Assembly (NCBI RefSeq): GCF_018881655.1
Contig: NZ_JACVPX010000004.1
Span: forward strand, 124,001 to 188,000
Reading direction: 5' to 3'
Length of the DNA stretch: 64,000 bases
DNA from: Polynucleobacter sp. Tro8-14-1
GTDB taxonomy: Bacteria; Pseudomonadota; Gammaproteobacteria; Burkholderiales; Burkholderiaceae
Shown piece after piece: positions 34,252 through 43,216 of the stretch; position 1 is the stretch's first letter; each line of letters starts with the position of its first letter. Made by a program: the position numbers and the translations under genes. The notes beneath the pieces were generated by a model. It was given only the letters and a program-made list of their open reading frames with translations. It ran no database searches and was not told the origin of the DNA.

Positions 34252-34662
34252 GATCGCTGCGTTGTAATCTGCGGTAATGAATACTTGTTCTTTTGCAGCC
34301 TGATTCGCAAATCGCAGCACTGCATTGTCTTTGCTGATTAAGAAGCAGGGCTTTGCAGTGTAAGCAAGGTCTAAAAAGACTTGATCATCTGGGTCTTGGC
34401 ATATCCAGGGGGCTTTGGCCAAGTTTTTATCATCCATCAATCTTGCTAAACCATGCCATTGCTGGCGAATTTGCTCTTGTTGCACTTCATCGAGCGAAAA
34501 CAGAGGGCGAGCAATCACATCAGCAAATTCTTCTAAAGTGTTTAGAGTTGCGAGCGCATCTATTTTGCCTTCGATCAGCGTTTGCTTTAAATGAAGCGCT
34601 CTAAAGTCATTAAAGACAAAAAGATCTAGCAAGACATTGGTATCGAAAACTACTACCTTCAT
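34246..34662 (-). CDS. PIN-domain protein (putative toxin, PIN family)
   Basis: A 138-residue PIN protein of the COG1569-like group: [20 protein letters not shown] (Asp at residue 6), an internal [12 protein letters not shown] with Glu, and [17 protein letters not shown] followed by [13 protein letters not shown], which gives the other acidic residues. No AbrB, RelB or other antitoxin gene lies beside it. It is 9 bases downstream of yaeQ and probably cotranscribed with it. Confidence 0.85.
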   Translation of the reverse strand: MKVVVFDTNVLLDLFVFNDFRALHLKQTLIEGKIDALATLNTLEEFADVIARPLFSLDEVQQEQIRQQWHGLARLMDDKNLAKAPWICQDPDDQVFLDLAYTAKPCFLISKDNAVLRFANQAAKEQVFITADYNAAIL

Positions 34663-34671
34663 TTTTAAGGC

Positions 34672-35217
34672 CTATTGATTGTTGCGCCAAATCTCTGGAG
34701 TAATGGTGACCTGCCCTTTATCAGAGGAGACGTAAGCTTCACCATCTTGAACATTGACATGGATCACCATGCTGCGCTCAACCAACTTGTTCAGCTCTTC
34801 CGCTTGTTCTGCTGGTATAGCGATTATTTGTAAATTGCGAGCACGAGTGAGTTTGTTAGCAATGCCATCCCACCAGATTTTGCTGGTATGTCCGCCATAG
34901 CAATAGACAATTACTTGATCAGCACGACCACAGGCTTTCAGAATACGACGCTCGTCTGGTTGGCCGATTTCAATCCACAACTTGATTGCATCGGTAAGAT
35001 CTTTAATCCACAGATCGGGTTCATCGGTATCACTCAAACCCTTTGTAAACGCTAGATCCTCATTTGCCTGCAATGCAAAGGCGATGATGCGGACCATCAT
35101 GCGCTGCTCAGTCTCAGAAGGGTGCTTAGCAATAGTTAACGAATGACTGCCATAGTAATGGCGATCAGAATCTGCGACATGAAGGTCGGCTTTGTGGATA
35201 GTTGCGCGTAGAGCCAT
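34672..35217 (-). CDS. yaeQ: YaeQ family protein
   Basis: A 181-residue protein with the YaeQ signatures ALRATIHKADLHVADSDRHY, TLTIAKHPSETEQRMMVRII-like sequence, EPDLWIKDLTDAIKLWIEIG and GRADQVIVYCYGG. YaeQ has a PD-(D/E)XK nuclease-like fold, and the EPDLW...WIEIGQP stretch carries candidate acidic residues. Biochemical activity is not established. The PIN gene follows 9 bases downstream. Confidence 0.93.
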   Translation of the reverse strand: MALRATIHKADLHVADSDRHYYGSHSLTIAKHPSETEQRMMVRIIAFALQANEDLAFTKGLSDTDEPDLWIKDLTDAIKLWIEIGQPDERRILKACGRADQVIVYCYGGHTSKIWWDGIANKLTRARNLQIIAIPAEQAEELNKLVERSMVIHVNVQDGEAYVSSDKGQVTITPEIWRNNQ

Positions 35218-35337
35218 GACCTATTATCGCCTTTATGAACCAACTCCTGGCCTGAGTGAGCTCATAACCAGTATTATTTGGCTTGAGGCTCATGATGAGC
35301 CTAGAAATGCCTCAAATTACTGTGTACCGTAAAACCC

Positions 35338-36951
35338 ATGATCCGTATTACTGAATTACGTCTACCAATTGACCACGCTCCAGAATCTTTGGAGAAGGCG
35401 ATATTGAAGCGTCTCAATCTAGATGCCAAAGACTTAATACGATTTGAGGTCTTTAAGCGTAGTTACGATGCTCGAAAGAACGTCGCCCTCTCTTTTATCT
35501 ATACGGTTGACTTATCTGCAAAGCATGAAGAAGTTCTTCTGAAGCAATTTGCTGGAGACATTCATGTAAGACCATCCCCGGATACGAGCTACCACTTTGT
35601 AGCAAAAGCCCCTGAAACTATAGACTCTGGCAAAGCGCTGCGTCCAGTGGTCGTTGGATTTGGCCCATGCGGTATTTTTGCCGCTCTAGTGTTAGCGCAA
35701 ATGGGTTTTAAGCCAATTGTCCTTGAGCGCGGCAAGAAAGTTCGCGAACGCACTCAAGATACTTGGGGCTTGTGGCGTAAGAATGTTTTAAATCCAGAAT
35801 CCAATGTGCAATTTGGAGAGGGAGGGGCTGGTACGTTTTCAGATGGCAAGTTGTACAGCCAGATCAAAGATCCTAAGTTTTATGGACGCAAGGTCATTCA
35901 TGAGTTTGTGAAAGCTGGCGCTCCTGCAGAAATTACGTATGTAGCCAAACCCCACATCGGCACCTTCCGCCTGGTTGGCGTGGTGGAGAAGATGCGTCAA
36001 GAAATTATTGACTTAGGTGGTGAGATTCGGTTCTCGCAAAAAGTAATTGGCTTTGATATTGAGAGTGAACAAATTACCGGGGTCAAGATTGAGGGGCAGG
36101 CAGATCTACCTGCCAACCATGTCATCTTGGCTTTGGGACACAGTGCGCGGGATACCTTTGAAGCCTTGCATCATGCTGGCGTCTTCATGGAAGCTAAACC
36201 CTTTTCTGTTGGTTTTCGGATTGAGCACCCACAATCTCTGATCGATAAAGCACGCCTGGGTCCTCATGCTGGCAATGAGTTAATTGGCGCGGCAGATTAC
36301 AAATTAGTCCATCACGCCAAAAATGGTCGTTCCGTCTATAGTTTTTGCATGTGCCCCGGAGGGACAGTAGTCGCTGCTACCTCCGAACCGAATCGAGTCG
36401 TAACCAATGGCATGAGCCAATATTCTCGTAATGAACGAAATGCCAATGCAGGCATCGTTGTTGGCATTACGCCTGAGGATTACCCGGGTGGCCCATTAGC
36501 AGGCATTGAGTTTCAGCGTGCTATTGAATCAAAGGCTTTTGAATTGGGTGGTAGAACTTATGAAGCGCCGGGTCAGCTGATTGGCGATTTCTTAGAAGGG
36601 AAGGCTTCCACTCAGTTTGGTGGCGTGATGCCGTCGTATAAGCCCGGCGTTCATTTAACGGATCTGGCAGAAAGCTTGCCCGCTTATGCCATTGAGGCGA
36701 TTCGTGAGGCGATTCCTGCTTTTGAGAAGCAAATTAAAGGCTTTTCTATGAAAGATGCCGTTTTAACTGGTGTGGAGACGCGCACTTCCTCTCCTTTGCG
36801 AATTACTCGAGGCGCGAACTATCAGAGTCTGAACATTAAAGGTCTTTACCCAGCAGGCGAGGGCGCAGGTTATGCGGGTGGAATCTTGTCTGCAGGAGTT
36901 GATGGGATTAAAGTAGCAGAAGCAGTGGCGTTAGACTATCTGTCAAAGTAA
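35338..36951 (+). CDS. FAD-dependent dehydrogenase (COG2509-like)
   Basis: A 537-residue flavoprotein. Residues 1-95 form an N-terminal domain (MIRITELRLPIDHAPESLEK). A Rossmann FAD site follows, VVVGFGPCGIFAALVLAQMG near residue 103, with PIVLERGKKVRERTQD, then FGEGGAGTFSDGKLYSQIKD near 160 and the C-terminal YPAGEGAGYAGGILSAGVDG. This is a widespread bacterial family annotated as uncharacterised FAD-dependent dehydrogenase. hemN follows 18 bases downstream, so the two are probably cotranscribed. Confidence 0.9.
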   Translation: MIRITELRLPIDHAPESLEKAILKRLNLDAKDLIRFEVFKRSYDARKNVALSFIYTVDLSAKHEEVLLKQFAGDIHVRPSPDTSYHFVAKAPETIDSGKALRPVVVGFGPCGIFAALVLAQMGFKPIVLERGKKVRERTQDTWGLWRKNVLNPESNVQFGEGGAGTFSDGKLYSQIKDPKFYGRKVIHEFVKAGAPAEITYVAKPHIGTFRLVGVVEKMRQEIIDLGGEIRFSQKVIGFDIESEQITGVKIEGQADLPANHVILALGHSARDTFEALHHAGVFMEAKPFSVGFRIEHPQSLIDKARLGPHAGNELIGAADYKLVHHAKNGRSVYSFCMCPGGTVVAATSEPNRVVTNGMSQYSRNERNANAGIVVGITPEDYPGGPLAGIEFQRAIESKAFELGGRTYEAPGQLIGDFLEGKASTQFGGVMPSYKPGVHLTDLAESLPAYAIEAIREAIPAFEKQIKGFSMKDAVLTGVETRTSSPLRITRGANYQSLNIKGLYPAGEGAGYAGGILSAGVDGIKVAEAVALDYLSK

Positions 36952-36969
36952 ATACCCCATAAGAATCCT

Positions 36970-38385
36970 ATGAACTCTGTAGTAACTCTTTCATCAGCCG
37001 AAGAAAATGAAGTGCTTTTTCATCCTGAGCTGTTGAAAAAGTTTGATATCAATGGGCCGCGTTATACGTCCTACCCCAGTGCTGATCGATTTCATGGGGA
37101 CTTTTCTGAAGCTGATTATCTTGAGGCATTGGAGCGGGTAGCTCAAGCGAATGAGCCGCTGTCCTTATATTTCCACTTACCATTTTGTCCCAATATTTGT
37201 TATTACTGCGGCTGCAACAAGATCATCACCAAGGATCATGGGCGTAGCGCCAAATACATCAAATATCTCGCTAAAGAAATGGCCATGGTTACTAAAGCCA
37301 TGAGTGCTCAGAAAAAGATTCCCGTTACACAATTGCATTGGGGTGGTGGCACGCCTACTTTTCTATCGCATGAAGAGATGACTGAGTTGATGCAGCACAC
37401 TCGCGAGTATTTTGAGCTACTGCCTGGCGGTGAGTATTCAATTGAGATAGATCCGCGCCGTGTTATTGAGCAAGATATTGCACTCTTGGCTGAATTGGGC
37501 TTTAACCGTATTAGCTTGGGCGTTCAGGATTTCAATTTGGCAGTTCAAGAGGCAGTACATCGCGTGCAGACTATTGAGGAAACCCAAGCAGTCATGGATT
37601 GGTCTAGAAAGTATGGGTTTAAATCCAGAAGCGTTGACTTGATCTATGGCCTACCAAAGCAAACGCCAGAGACTTTCAAGGAAACGGTTGATGCGGTCTT
37701 GGTAATGAACCCCGATCGTCTCTCTGTCTATAACTACGCACACTTGCCGCATATTTTCAAGCCGCAACGCCGTATTGCTGAAGCTGACTTGCCTGCGGCA
37801 GCAGATAAGCTGGATATTCTCTCCAATACCATTGCACGCTTAGGTGAGGCGGGGTATGTCTTTATTGGTATGGACCATTTCGCTAAACCAGATGATGAAT
37901 TAGCTATTGCCCAAAGAGAGGGCAAGTTGCATCGCAATTTCCAAGGCTACTCCACTCAGGCAGAATGCGATCTTCTGGCATTTGGAATCTCTTCTATCGG
38001 TAAAGTCGATGATTGCTACTCTCAGAATGTCCGAACTTTGGATGAATATTACGAGGCGTTAGATGCGGGTCACTTACCGGTGCTTCGAGGTTTGCGTCTT
38101 GATGAAGACGATCTGATGCGCCGTGAGTTAATTGGTGAGTTGATGTGCCAATTTGCCTTAGACACCAAAGCTTTTGCGACATCACATCAAATTGAATTCT
38201 CAAATTACTTTAAGACGGAAATAGAAGAGCTCAAGAGTCTAGAGGAGGCTGGTCTCCTCAACTGGGAGGGTGAAAGTATTCTGGTTCCCACCAAAGGTCG
38301 TCTCCTTGCTAGGCGGGTAGCCATGACTTTTGATCGGTACCTCAGAGAGTCTCAAGCCAAAGGGACCTATTCCAAGGTTCTGTAA
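36970..38385 (+). CDS. hemN: Oxygen-independent coproporphyrinogen III oxidase HemN
   Basis: HemN is a radical SAM enzyme that converts coproporphyrinogen III to protoporphyrinogen IX without oxygen. The 471-residue protein carries the CX3CX2CxC motif in LPFCPNICYYCGCNKI near residue 73, the GGGTPTFLS SAM motif, EIDPRRV, and LGVQDFNLAVQEAVHR, then the C-terminal RMGMDHFA-like segment (IGMDHFAKPDDELAIAQREG). Length is typical of true HemN rather than the shorter HemW. Two FNR-type sites lie downstream, before ompW; none is seen directly upstream. Confidence 0.96.
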   Translation: MNSVVTLSSAEENEVLFHPELLKKFDINGPRYTSYPSADRFHGDFSEADYLEALERVAQANEPLSLYFHLPFCPNICYYCGCNKIITKDHGRSAKYIKYLAKEMAMVTKAMSAQKKIPVTQLHWGGGTPTFLSHEEMTELMQHTREYFELLPGGEYSIEIDPRRVIEQDIALLAELGFNRISLGVQDFNLAVQEAVHRVQTIEETQAVMDWSRKYGFKSRSVDLIYGLPKQTPETFKETVDAVLVMNPDRLSVYNYAHLPHIFKPQRRIAEADLPAAADKLDILSNTIARLGEAGYVFIGMDHFAKPDDELAIAQREGKLHRNFQGYSTQAECDLLAFGISSIGKVDDCYSQNVRTLDEYYEALDAGHLPVLRGLRLDEDDLMRRELIGELMCQFALDTKAFATSHQIEFSNYFKTEIEELKSLEEAGLLNWEGESILVPTKGRLLARRVAMTFDRYLRESQAKGTYSKVL

Positions 38386-38403
38386 GGGTAAGTCTGAGGT
38401 AAT

Positions 38404-38417
38404 TTGATCTAGATCAA
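38404..38417. promoter_or_regulatory. FNR/Anr box 1 (upstream of ompW)
   Basis: TTGATCTAGATCAA is a perfect palindrome with the consensus TTGAT-N4-ATCAA. It lies 138 bases before the ompW start and 19 bases after the hemN stop. Confidence 0.8.
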
Positions 38418-38475
38418 ATAAGCCCAAAAACTCTGTTGCTTTTTAACCAATAAAAAATCTCCAGCCTCAGTCAAT

Positions 38476-38489
38476 TTGATTTACATCAA
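38476..38489. promoter_or_regulatory. FNR/Anr box 2 (upstream of ompW)
   Basis: TTGATTTACATCAA has both perfect half-sites TTGAT and ATCAA. It lies 66 bases before the ompW start, a position suited to class II activation, with box 1 exactly 72 bp upstream. Confidence 0.85.
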
Positions 38490-38554
38490 ATTGCACTCCC
38501 TTCATCAATTCGAAAATGATTTCATCGAAATTGATAAGAAAAAGGGAAACCATC

Positions 38555-39193
38555 ATGCGTATTAAGACACTTGTAGCAGCAATGGCTGCTGTAGCATCCT
38601 TAGCCCCAATGGCGGCTCAAGCTCAAGCTGAAGAAAATCCATGGATGGTTAGAGTTCGTGCTGCAGATTTGCTATTTCAAAATGGCCAATCTGGTATTGC
38701 TCAAAGTGCTAACTTGAAGGCTCAGAATCGTTGGATTCCAGAGTTTGATGTTTCATATTTCTTTACTAAAAATATTGCCGCTGAATTAGTATTAACTTGG
38801 CCACAGCAAATTAATATTTACGGTAATCTAGGCGCTGGCCAACAAAACGTAGGCAAAATCACTGCATTACCTCCATCTTTGATCGCCCAGTATCACTTCA
38901 CAGATTTAGGTGCAATTAAGCCATACATTGGCGCTGGTATTAACTACACTATCTTCGGTAATCGCCAAAATTTCCCAGCAGCATCTAACTCTGTACAGGT
39001 TGAACCATCAAGCGTAGGTTTTGTAGGTCAAGTTGGTGCTGACTACATGCTTGATAAAAATTGGGGCTTAAATCTTGATCTCAAGTATGTAACGATGGCT
39101 ACTAATGTTCAAGCAGTAGCTGGCGGCGCAAACCTTGGAAAATTGACATTGAATCCTTGGATTCCAGCGGTTGGTGTGACTTACAAATTCTAA
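38555..39193 (+). CDS. ompW: OmpW family outer-membrane protein
   Basis: A 212-residue eight-stranded beta-barrel protein. The signal peptide MRIKTLVAAMAAVASLAPMA ends near AQAQA. The mature protein has the OmpW features PWMVRVRAADLLFQ, IPEFDVSYFFTKNIAAELVL, YHFTDLGAIKPYIGAGINYT and the terminal LNPWIPAVGVTYKF ending in Phe. OmpW forms a narrow hydrophobic channel and is often FNR-controlled, which fits the two upstream boxes. AGGGAAA precedes the ATG; the frame is open 13 codons upstream but those do not fit a signal peptide. Confidence 0.92.
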   Translation: MRIKTLVAAMAAVASLAPMAAQAQAEENPWMVRVRAADLLFQNGQSGIAQSANLKAQNRWIPEFDVSYFFTKNIAAELVLTWPQQINIYGNLGAGQQNVGKITALPPSLIAQYHFTDLGAIKPYIGAGINYTIFGNRQNFPAASNSVQVEPSSVGFVGQVGADYMLDKNWGLNLDLKYVTMATNVQAVAGGANLGKLTLNPWIPAVGVTYKF

Positions 39194-39217
39194 GAATTTA
39201 GTTCTTAGGTCTTGAGG

Positions 39218-39245
39218 TAGAGCCCCTAAGGGGCTCTATTTTTTT
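39218..39245 (+). terminator. Rho-independent terminator after ompW
   Basis: TAGAGCCCC and GGGGCTCTA form a perfect 9-bp stem with loop TAA, followed by TTTTTTT. It ends just before the stop of the convergent kinase gene. Confidence 0.9.
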
Positions 39246-39252
39246 CTTAACT

Positions 39253-39849
39253 TTATTGAATCAGGGCATCAATTAGCTTTTCAAATGCAGCTTCGTTCAA
39301 AACGAAGTTATCAAATCGATGCAATGAGAGGTGGCTTGGCGGTTCAGTCCTGCGCTTAGCATATTGCTCCCAGTGAGCAAGTTTCCACTCATCTCTTGGG
39401 TCAGCTCTTACCTCCATCCGTTTTTTGGCCTCACGCTCCTCTAGATCAATCCAGGCAACCTGAATTGAAGTCAGTGCTGGCACCCCTAATTTTTGCGCGT
39501 CAAACATCTTGCCACTCTGAATCTCCTTCGAGAATGGGCCGATCAGAATGACATTAACCCCTAAAAGCAAATTCTCTCTGGCAATATCAATGAGACCTTT
39601 GTATTCCCAATCGCGCAGGTTCTCAAGGTAGAAGGGGCTGTCGCGATCATTCGGGTTTTGAGTGGTGAGGCCCATGACGTGGGCACTGAAGGCGCCATAA
39701 ACGGTGTCTTTGTCTAAAAAGAAAAAATCTTCCCCAGTTTTCTCAATGATCAGAGGTAAAGCCTTTTTGGCTAGAGTCGACTTTCCTGTGCCGGCATGTC
39801 CTGCAAAGAGGATCAGGCGGGGCGCAGAGGGGGTTAATTTACAGACCAT
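39253..39849 (-). CDS. P-loop ATPase/kinase (AAA_33-like)
   Basis: A 198-residue P-loop protein with Walker A ILFAGHAGTGKSTLAKKALP near residue 14, FFFLDKDTVYGAFSAHVMGL and VILIGPFSKEIQSG, then QVAWIDLEEREAKKRMEVRA and DPRDEWKLAHWEQYAKRR, the LID-type region of small-molecule kinases. It resembles predicted kinases of the AAA_33/Zeta-like group, but the substrate is unknown. It is divergent from the ABC-F gene. Confidence 0.82.
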   Translation of the reverse strand: MVCKLTPSAPRLILFAGHAGTGKSTLAKKALPLIIEKTGEDFFFLDKDTVYGAFSAHVMGLTTQNPNDRDSPFYLENLRDWEYKGLIDIARENLLLGVNVILIGPFSKEIQSGKMFDAQKLGVPALTSIQVAWIDLEEREAKKRMEVRADPRDEWKLAHWEQYAKRRTEPPSHLSLHRFDNFVLNEAAFEKLIDALIQ

Positions 39850-39916
39850 AAGTAGCTAGTCTCGCAGAAATAAGTGGAAATATCTCCTCTTTTAGGGAAG
39901 TGACGATAATGTCGCC

Positions 39917-41851
39917 ATGGCTTTAATCGTACTCACTGATGCAAAACTGGCTTTTGGCCACGTTGACCTCCTCGCAAACACCGCTTTTTCACTGGAATCC
40001 GGTGAACGTGTTGGCTTAATTGGCCGCAATGGCACTGGTAAATCTTCCTTGTTGAAGATATTGGCCGGTATAGAAAAAATGGATGATGGCCTGTTGCAAT
40101 ATCAGCAAGGCCTCAGAATTGCTTATGTTCCTCAAGAGCCTATATTTGAGGCGGAAGAGACTATCTTCGAGTCAGTATCCAAAGGCGTTGCTCAAGCTAA
40201 GGCCTTGCGCGAGGAATATGAGGCTCTCAGCGTTGGTGAGTGGGATGATGCTTCCCATGATCGACTTGACGAAGTGCAGTCGCAATTAGAGGCTTTGAGT
40301 GGTTGGAATTGGGAGCAACGTGTTCATGAGACATTAGATCGTTTGCATTTAGAGGCTGATCTCAAAATCAATACACTTTCTGGCGGTACTAAGAAGCGGG
40401 TTGCCTTAGCGCGTGCTTTAGTTGAGATGCCTGACGTGCTGCTACTTGATGAGCCAACCAACCATTTGGATTTAGATTCGATTGCATGGTTAGAGGAATT
40501 GCTCAAAGAGTATCAAGGCTCAGTAATTTTGATTACCCATGATCGCGCCTTCTTGGATAACGTCTGCACCCAGATTGTTGAGCTCGATCGCGGTATTTTG
40601 CGCAGTTACCCTGGTAACTTTACGCAATATGAAGTTTTAAAAGAACAAGAACTAAATTCTGAATCTTTAGCTAATGCTCGTGCTGATAAATTATTGGCGC
40701 AAGAAGAGGTCTGGATTCGCAAAGGGGTTGAGGCACGCCGCACTCGAAGCGTTGCCCGAATTGCCCGTTTAGAAAAATTACGGAGTAGCCGTGCCGAACG
40801 CAGAGATGCGATGGGGCAGGTGAAGTTGGCTGTTTCTGCTGGAGATCGAAGCGGCAAGATTGTGGCTGATCTTCAAAACGTTAGTAAAACCTATGATCGT
40901 CCGATTGTGAAAGATTTCACAGCAACGATTTTGCGCGGCGATAAGGTTGGTTTGCTGGGTCCTAATGGCGCAGGTAAAACAACTTTGCTCAAATTGATTT
41001 TGGGAACTATTGCGCCAGACTCCGGCACTGCAACTATGGGTACACGTATTGAGGTGGCTTACTTCGACCAAATGCGCGAAGGGTTAGATCTGAACGCTTC
41101 ACTGGAAGATTACATTAGCCCAGGTAGTGAGTGGATAGAAATCAATGGCAATAAAAAGCACGTTAAGAGTTACCTGAGTGATTTCTTATTTGCTCCTGAG
41201 AGAACTAATTCCCCGGTAAGTACTTTGTCAGGCGGTGAGCGTAATCGTTTATTACTAGCACGCCTATTTGCGCGGCCTGCAAACGTCTTGGTCTTGGATG
41301 AACCAACTAACGACTTAGATATTGATACTTTAGATTTGCTTGAGCAACTCTTGCAAGACTATAAGGGCACGGTCTTCTTGGTCAGTCATGATCGTTACTT
41401 CCTAGATAACGTTGTTACTAGCATTATTGCCAACGAGGGTGATGGCTTCTGGCGTGAGTACGAAGGGGGTTATGAGGATTGGAAAATCCAGAAAGCGCGC
41501 TCAGACAAAATTCGTGCTGCCAATGGCAATGCCAACACAAAATCTGTAGATAAGCTTGAGGTCAAAGCAGAGGCAAAGGTAGAAGTTAAGGCAGAAGTTA
41601 AGCCTGTAGCTAAAAGTGGAGTTCAGAAACTCAATGGCAAAGAGCGCCAAGAACTGGAGGTTTTGCCATTACAGATCGAGACATTGGAAACTGAGCAAGC
41701 CGATATTGGTATTGCCATGAGCAATCCCGATCTCTATAAAAATGAACCTGAGTTGGCAGCGAGCATGCAAGCGCGCTTGAGTGAAATCACTGCTGACTTA
41801 GATCAAAAGCTGCAACGCTGGGAGCAGCTATTGAGTCGTTCAGAGTCTTAG
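39917..41851 (+). CDS. uup: ABC-F ATPase (Uup-like)
   Basis: A 644-residue soluble protein with two ABC domains. The first has VGLIGRNGTGKSSLLKILAG near residue 32, LSGGTKKRVALARAL near 155 and VLLLDEPTNHLDLDSIAWLE; the second has VGLLGPNGAGKTTLLKLILG near 344, STLSGGERNRLLLARLFARP and VLVLDEPTNDLDIDTLDLLE. The linker is charged and arginine rich. The C-terminus (about 545-644) has a KAEAKVEVKAEVKP repeat and a coiled coil, as in Uup, which binds branched DNA and acts in translation or recombination quality control. Confidence 0.92.
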   Translation: MALIVLTDAKLAFGHVDLLANTAFSLESGERVGLIGRNGTGKSSLLKILAGIEKMDDGLLQYQQGLRIAYVPQEPIFEAEETIFESVSKGVAQAKALREEYEALSVGEWDDASHDRLDEVQSQLEALSGWNWEQRVHETLDRLHLEADLKINTLSGGTKKRVALARALVEMPDVLLLDEPTNHLDLDSIAWLEELLKEYQGSVILITHDRAFLDNVCTQIVELDRGILRSYPGNFTQYEVLKEQELNSESLANARADKLLAQEEVWIRKGVEARRTRSVARIARLEKLRSSRAERRDAMGQVKLAVSAGDRSGKIVADLQNVSKTYDRPIVKDFTATILRGDKVGLLGPNGAGKTTLLKLILGTIAPDSGTATMGTRIEVAYFDQMREGLDLNASLEDYISPGSEWIEINGNKKHVKSYLSDFLFAPERTNSPVSTLSGGERNRLLLARLFARPANVLVLDEPTNDLDIDTLDLLEQLLQDYKGTVFLVSHDRYFLDNVVTSIIANEGDGFWREYEGGYEDWKIQKARSDKIRAANGNANTKSVDKLEVKAEAKVEVKAEVKPVAKSGVQKLNGKERQELEVLPLQIETLETEQADIGIAMSNPDLYKNEPELAASMQARLSEITADLDQKLQRWEQLLSRSES

Positions 41852-41860
41852 TGCTATAGC

Positions 41861-42178
41861 CTAGTCGCGCGGTAAACGAGCGCGCAACTGGGCGATTTCA
41901 TCAAGCAGGTCCAGCGCCAAGGCAACCCCAGGCACATTTAATTCGAGATCATGGGTGAGGTGCGCTGCGGTTTTTGCTCTTCGCAAAGAGTCGCCACTAA
42001 AGCGCCAATCCTGAGGTGAAGAGCCAGCTGGACTTAAAACACCTTCGGATACCCAAGTCATGATGAGATCTTCTGGTGTGCGGGATGCATGGGAGAGCTC
42101 CACAATGGTCATGTGCACCTCATTCTCTACAACAGCACCCTCAATCCAAGTGATATTAGTTTGTGTCATATCAATCAT
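41861..42178 (-). CDS. cbpM: Chaperone modulator CbpM
   Basis: A 105-residue helical protein with VHMTIVELSHASRTPEDLIM, WVSEGVLSPAGSSPQDWRFS and GVALALDLLDEIAQLRARL, the MerR-like/CbpM pattern. CbpM binds the J domain of CbpA and inhibits it. It overlaps the cbpA stop by 4 bases (ATGA), so the two are made together. Confidence 0.9.
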   Translation of the reverse strand: MIDMTQTNITWIEGAVVENEVHMTIVELSHASRTPEDLIMTWVSEGVLSPAGSSPQDWRFSGDSLRRAKTAAHLTHDLELNVPGVALALDLLDEIAQLRARLPRD

Positions 42179-43155
42179 CCCTTCAAGTGTGTTCTAGGGT
42201 TGAAATCAAAAGCCTTCTCAAAGGTTTGATAGGCTTCTTTTTGTGATTCAGTATCAGCAGGAGGCAAGGCGATAGAAGGTACCGCATATAAATCACCTGG
42301 CTCTGAACTTGGTATGCCTTTACCTTTAAGGCGCATTTTTCGACCAGCAACAGTTCCTGCGGGGATCTTCAATTCTAAAGTGCTGCCTGCAGGAGTGGGG
42401 ACGTTGACGGTAGTACCCAGTGCCGCTTCCCACGGTGCCAAAGGAATATCAATGAAGACATCTTTGCCTTCTACTCGATAAATGGCGTTAGGATGAAATT
42501 CAATTTCGAGATAGAGGTCACCAGCAGGGCCCTCGCCGACACCAGGACCACCTTGGCCAGAGAGTCGCAGATTTTGGCCAGCCTTAATGCCTTTAGGAAT
42601 ACTGACATCTAACTTGCGTTCTTGGGTGCTGACGTGGCCGCTCGCATCTTGCACGGGCATATGTAATGCAATAGTGCGCTTAGCTCCGTTATATGCATCA
42701 GCGAGATCAATCAAAATTTTGGCGTGATGATCTTGGCCTTTGAAATTCATACCCTGGCGAGGATTGCCACCACGACCACCTTGGCGATGTTTTCCGCGAC
42801 CGAACAGAGATTCGAAGAATTCACTCTGATCACCTTCAAAGCCACCACCATAACCTGGATGACCACCACCAAAACCGTCATCAGAATATTCAAAGCCTTC
42901 ATTCCAATTTGGCGGAGGGGTAAAGTCTTGGCCGTTTTTCCAGTTCTCGCCAAAGCGATCGTAGGCTGCGCGTTTCTCAGTGTCCTTTAATACGGCATAA
43001 GCTTCGCCGATTTGCTTGAACTGCTCTTCAGCACCAGGTTCTTTATTAACATCTGGATGGAACTTGCGCGCCATCTTGCGATAGGCTGATTTAATCTCAG
43101 CTTCAGTGGCGCCACGAGCTACGCCAAGAGTTTCGTAGTAATCCCTAAATTTCAT
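42175..43155 (-). CDS. cbpA: DnaJ-class co-chaperone CbpA
   Basis: A 326-residue J-protein without a zinc finger. The J domain (residues 4-70) has YYETLGVARGATEAEIKSAY and the HPD motif in KFHPDVNKEPGAEEQF. A Gly/Phe-rich linker follows (GGGHPGYGGGFEGDQSEF). Two C-terminal substrate domains contain HAKILIDLADAYNGAKRTIA, GQNLRLSGQGGPGVGEGPAG and GDLYLEIEF. It stimulates DnaK ATPase and is held in check by CbpM. Confidence 0.95.
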   Translation of the reverse strand: MKFRDYYETLGVARGATEAEIKSAYRKMARKFHPDVNKEPGAEEQFKQIGEAYAVLKDTEKRAAYDRFGENWKNGQDFTPPPNWNEGFEYSDDGFGGGHPGYGGGFEGDQSEFFESLFGRGKHRQGGRGGNPRQGMNFKGQDHHAKILIDLADAYNGAKRTIALHMPVQDASGHVSTQERKLDVSIPKGIKAGQNLRLSGQGGPGVGEGPAGDLYLEIEFHPNAIYRVEGKDVFIDIPLAPWEAALGTTVNVPTPAGSTLELKIPAGTVAGRKMRLKGKGIPSSEPGDLYAVPSIALPPADTESQKEAYQTFEKAFDFNPRTHLKG

Positions 43156-43216
43156 AAGCCTGTTTCAGTTCGGTTTCTGCCTGGGTTAAGCTAATAGGAT
43201 TGATTCTACAGTTCTC

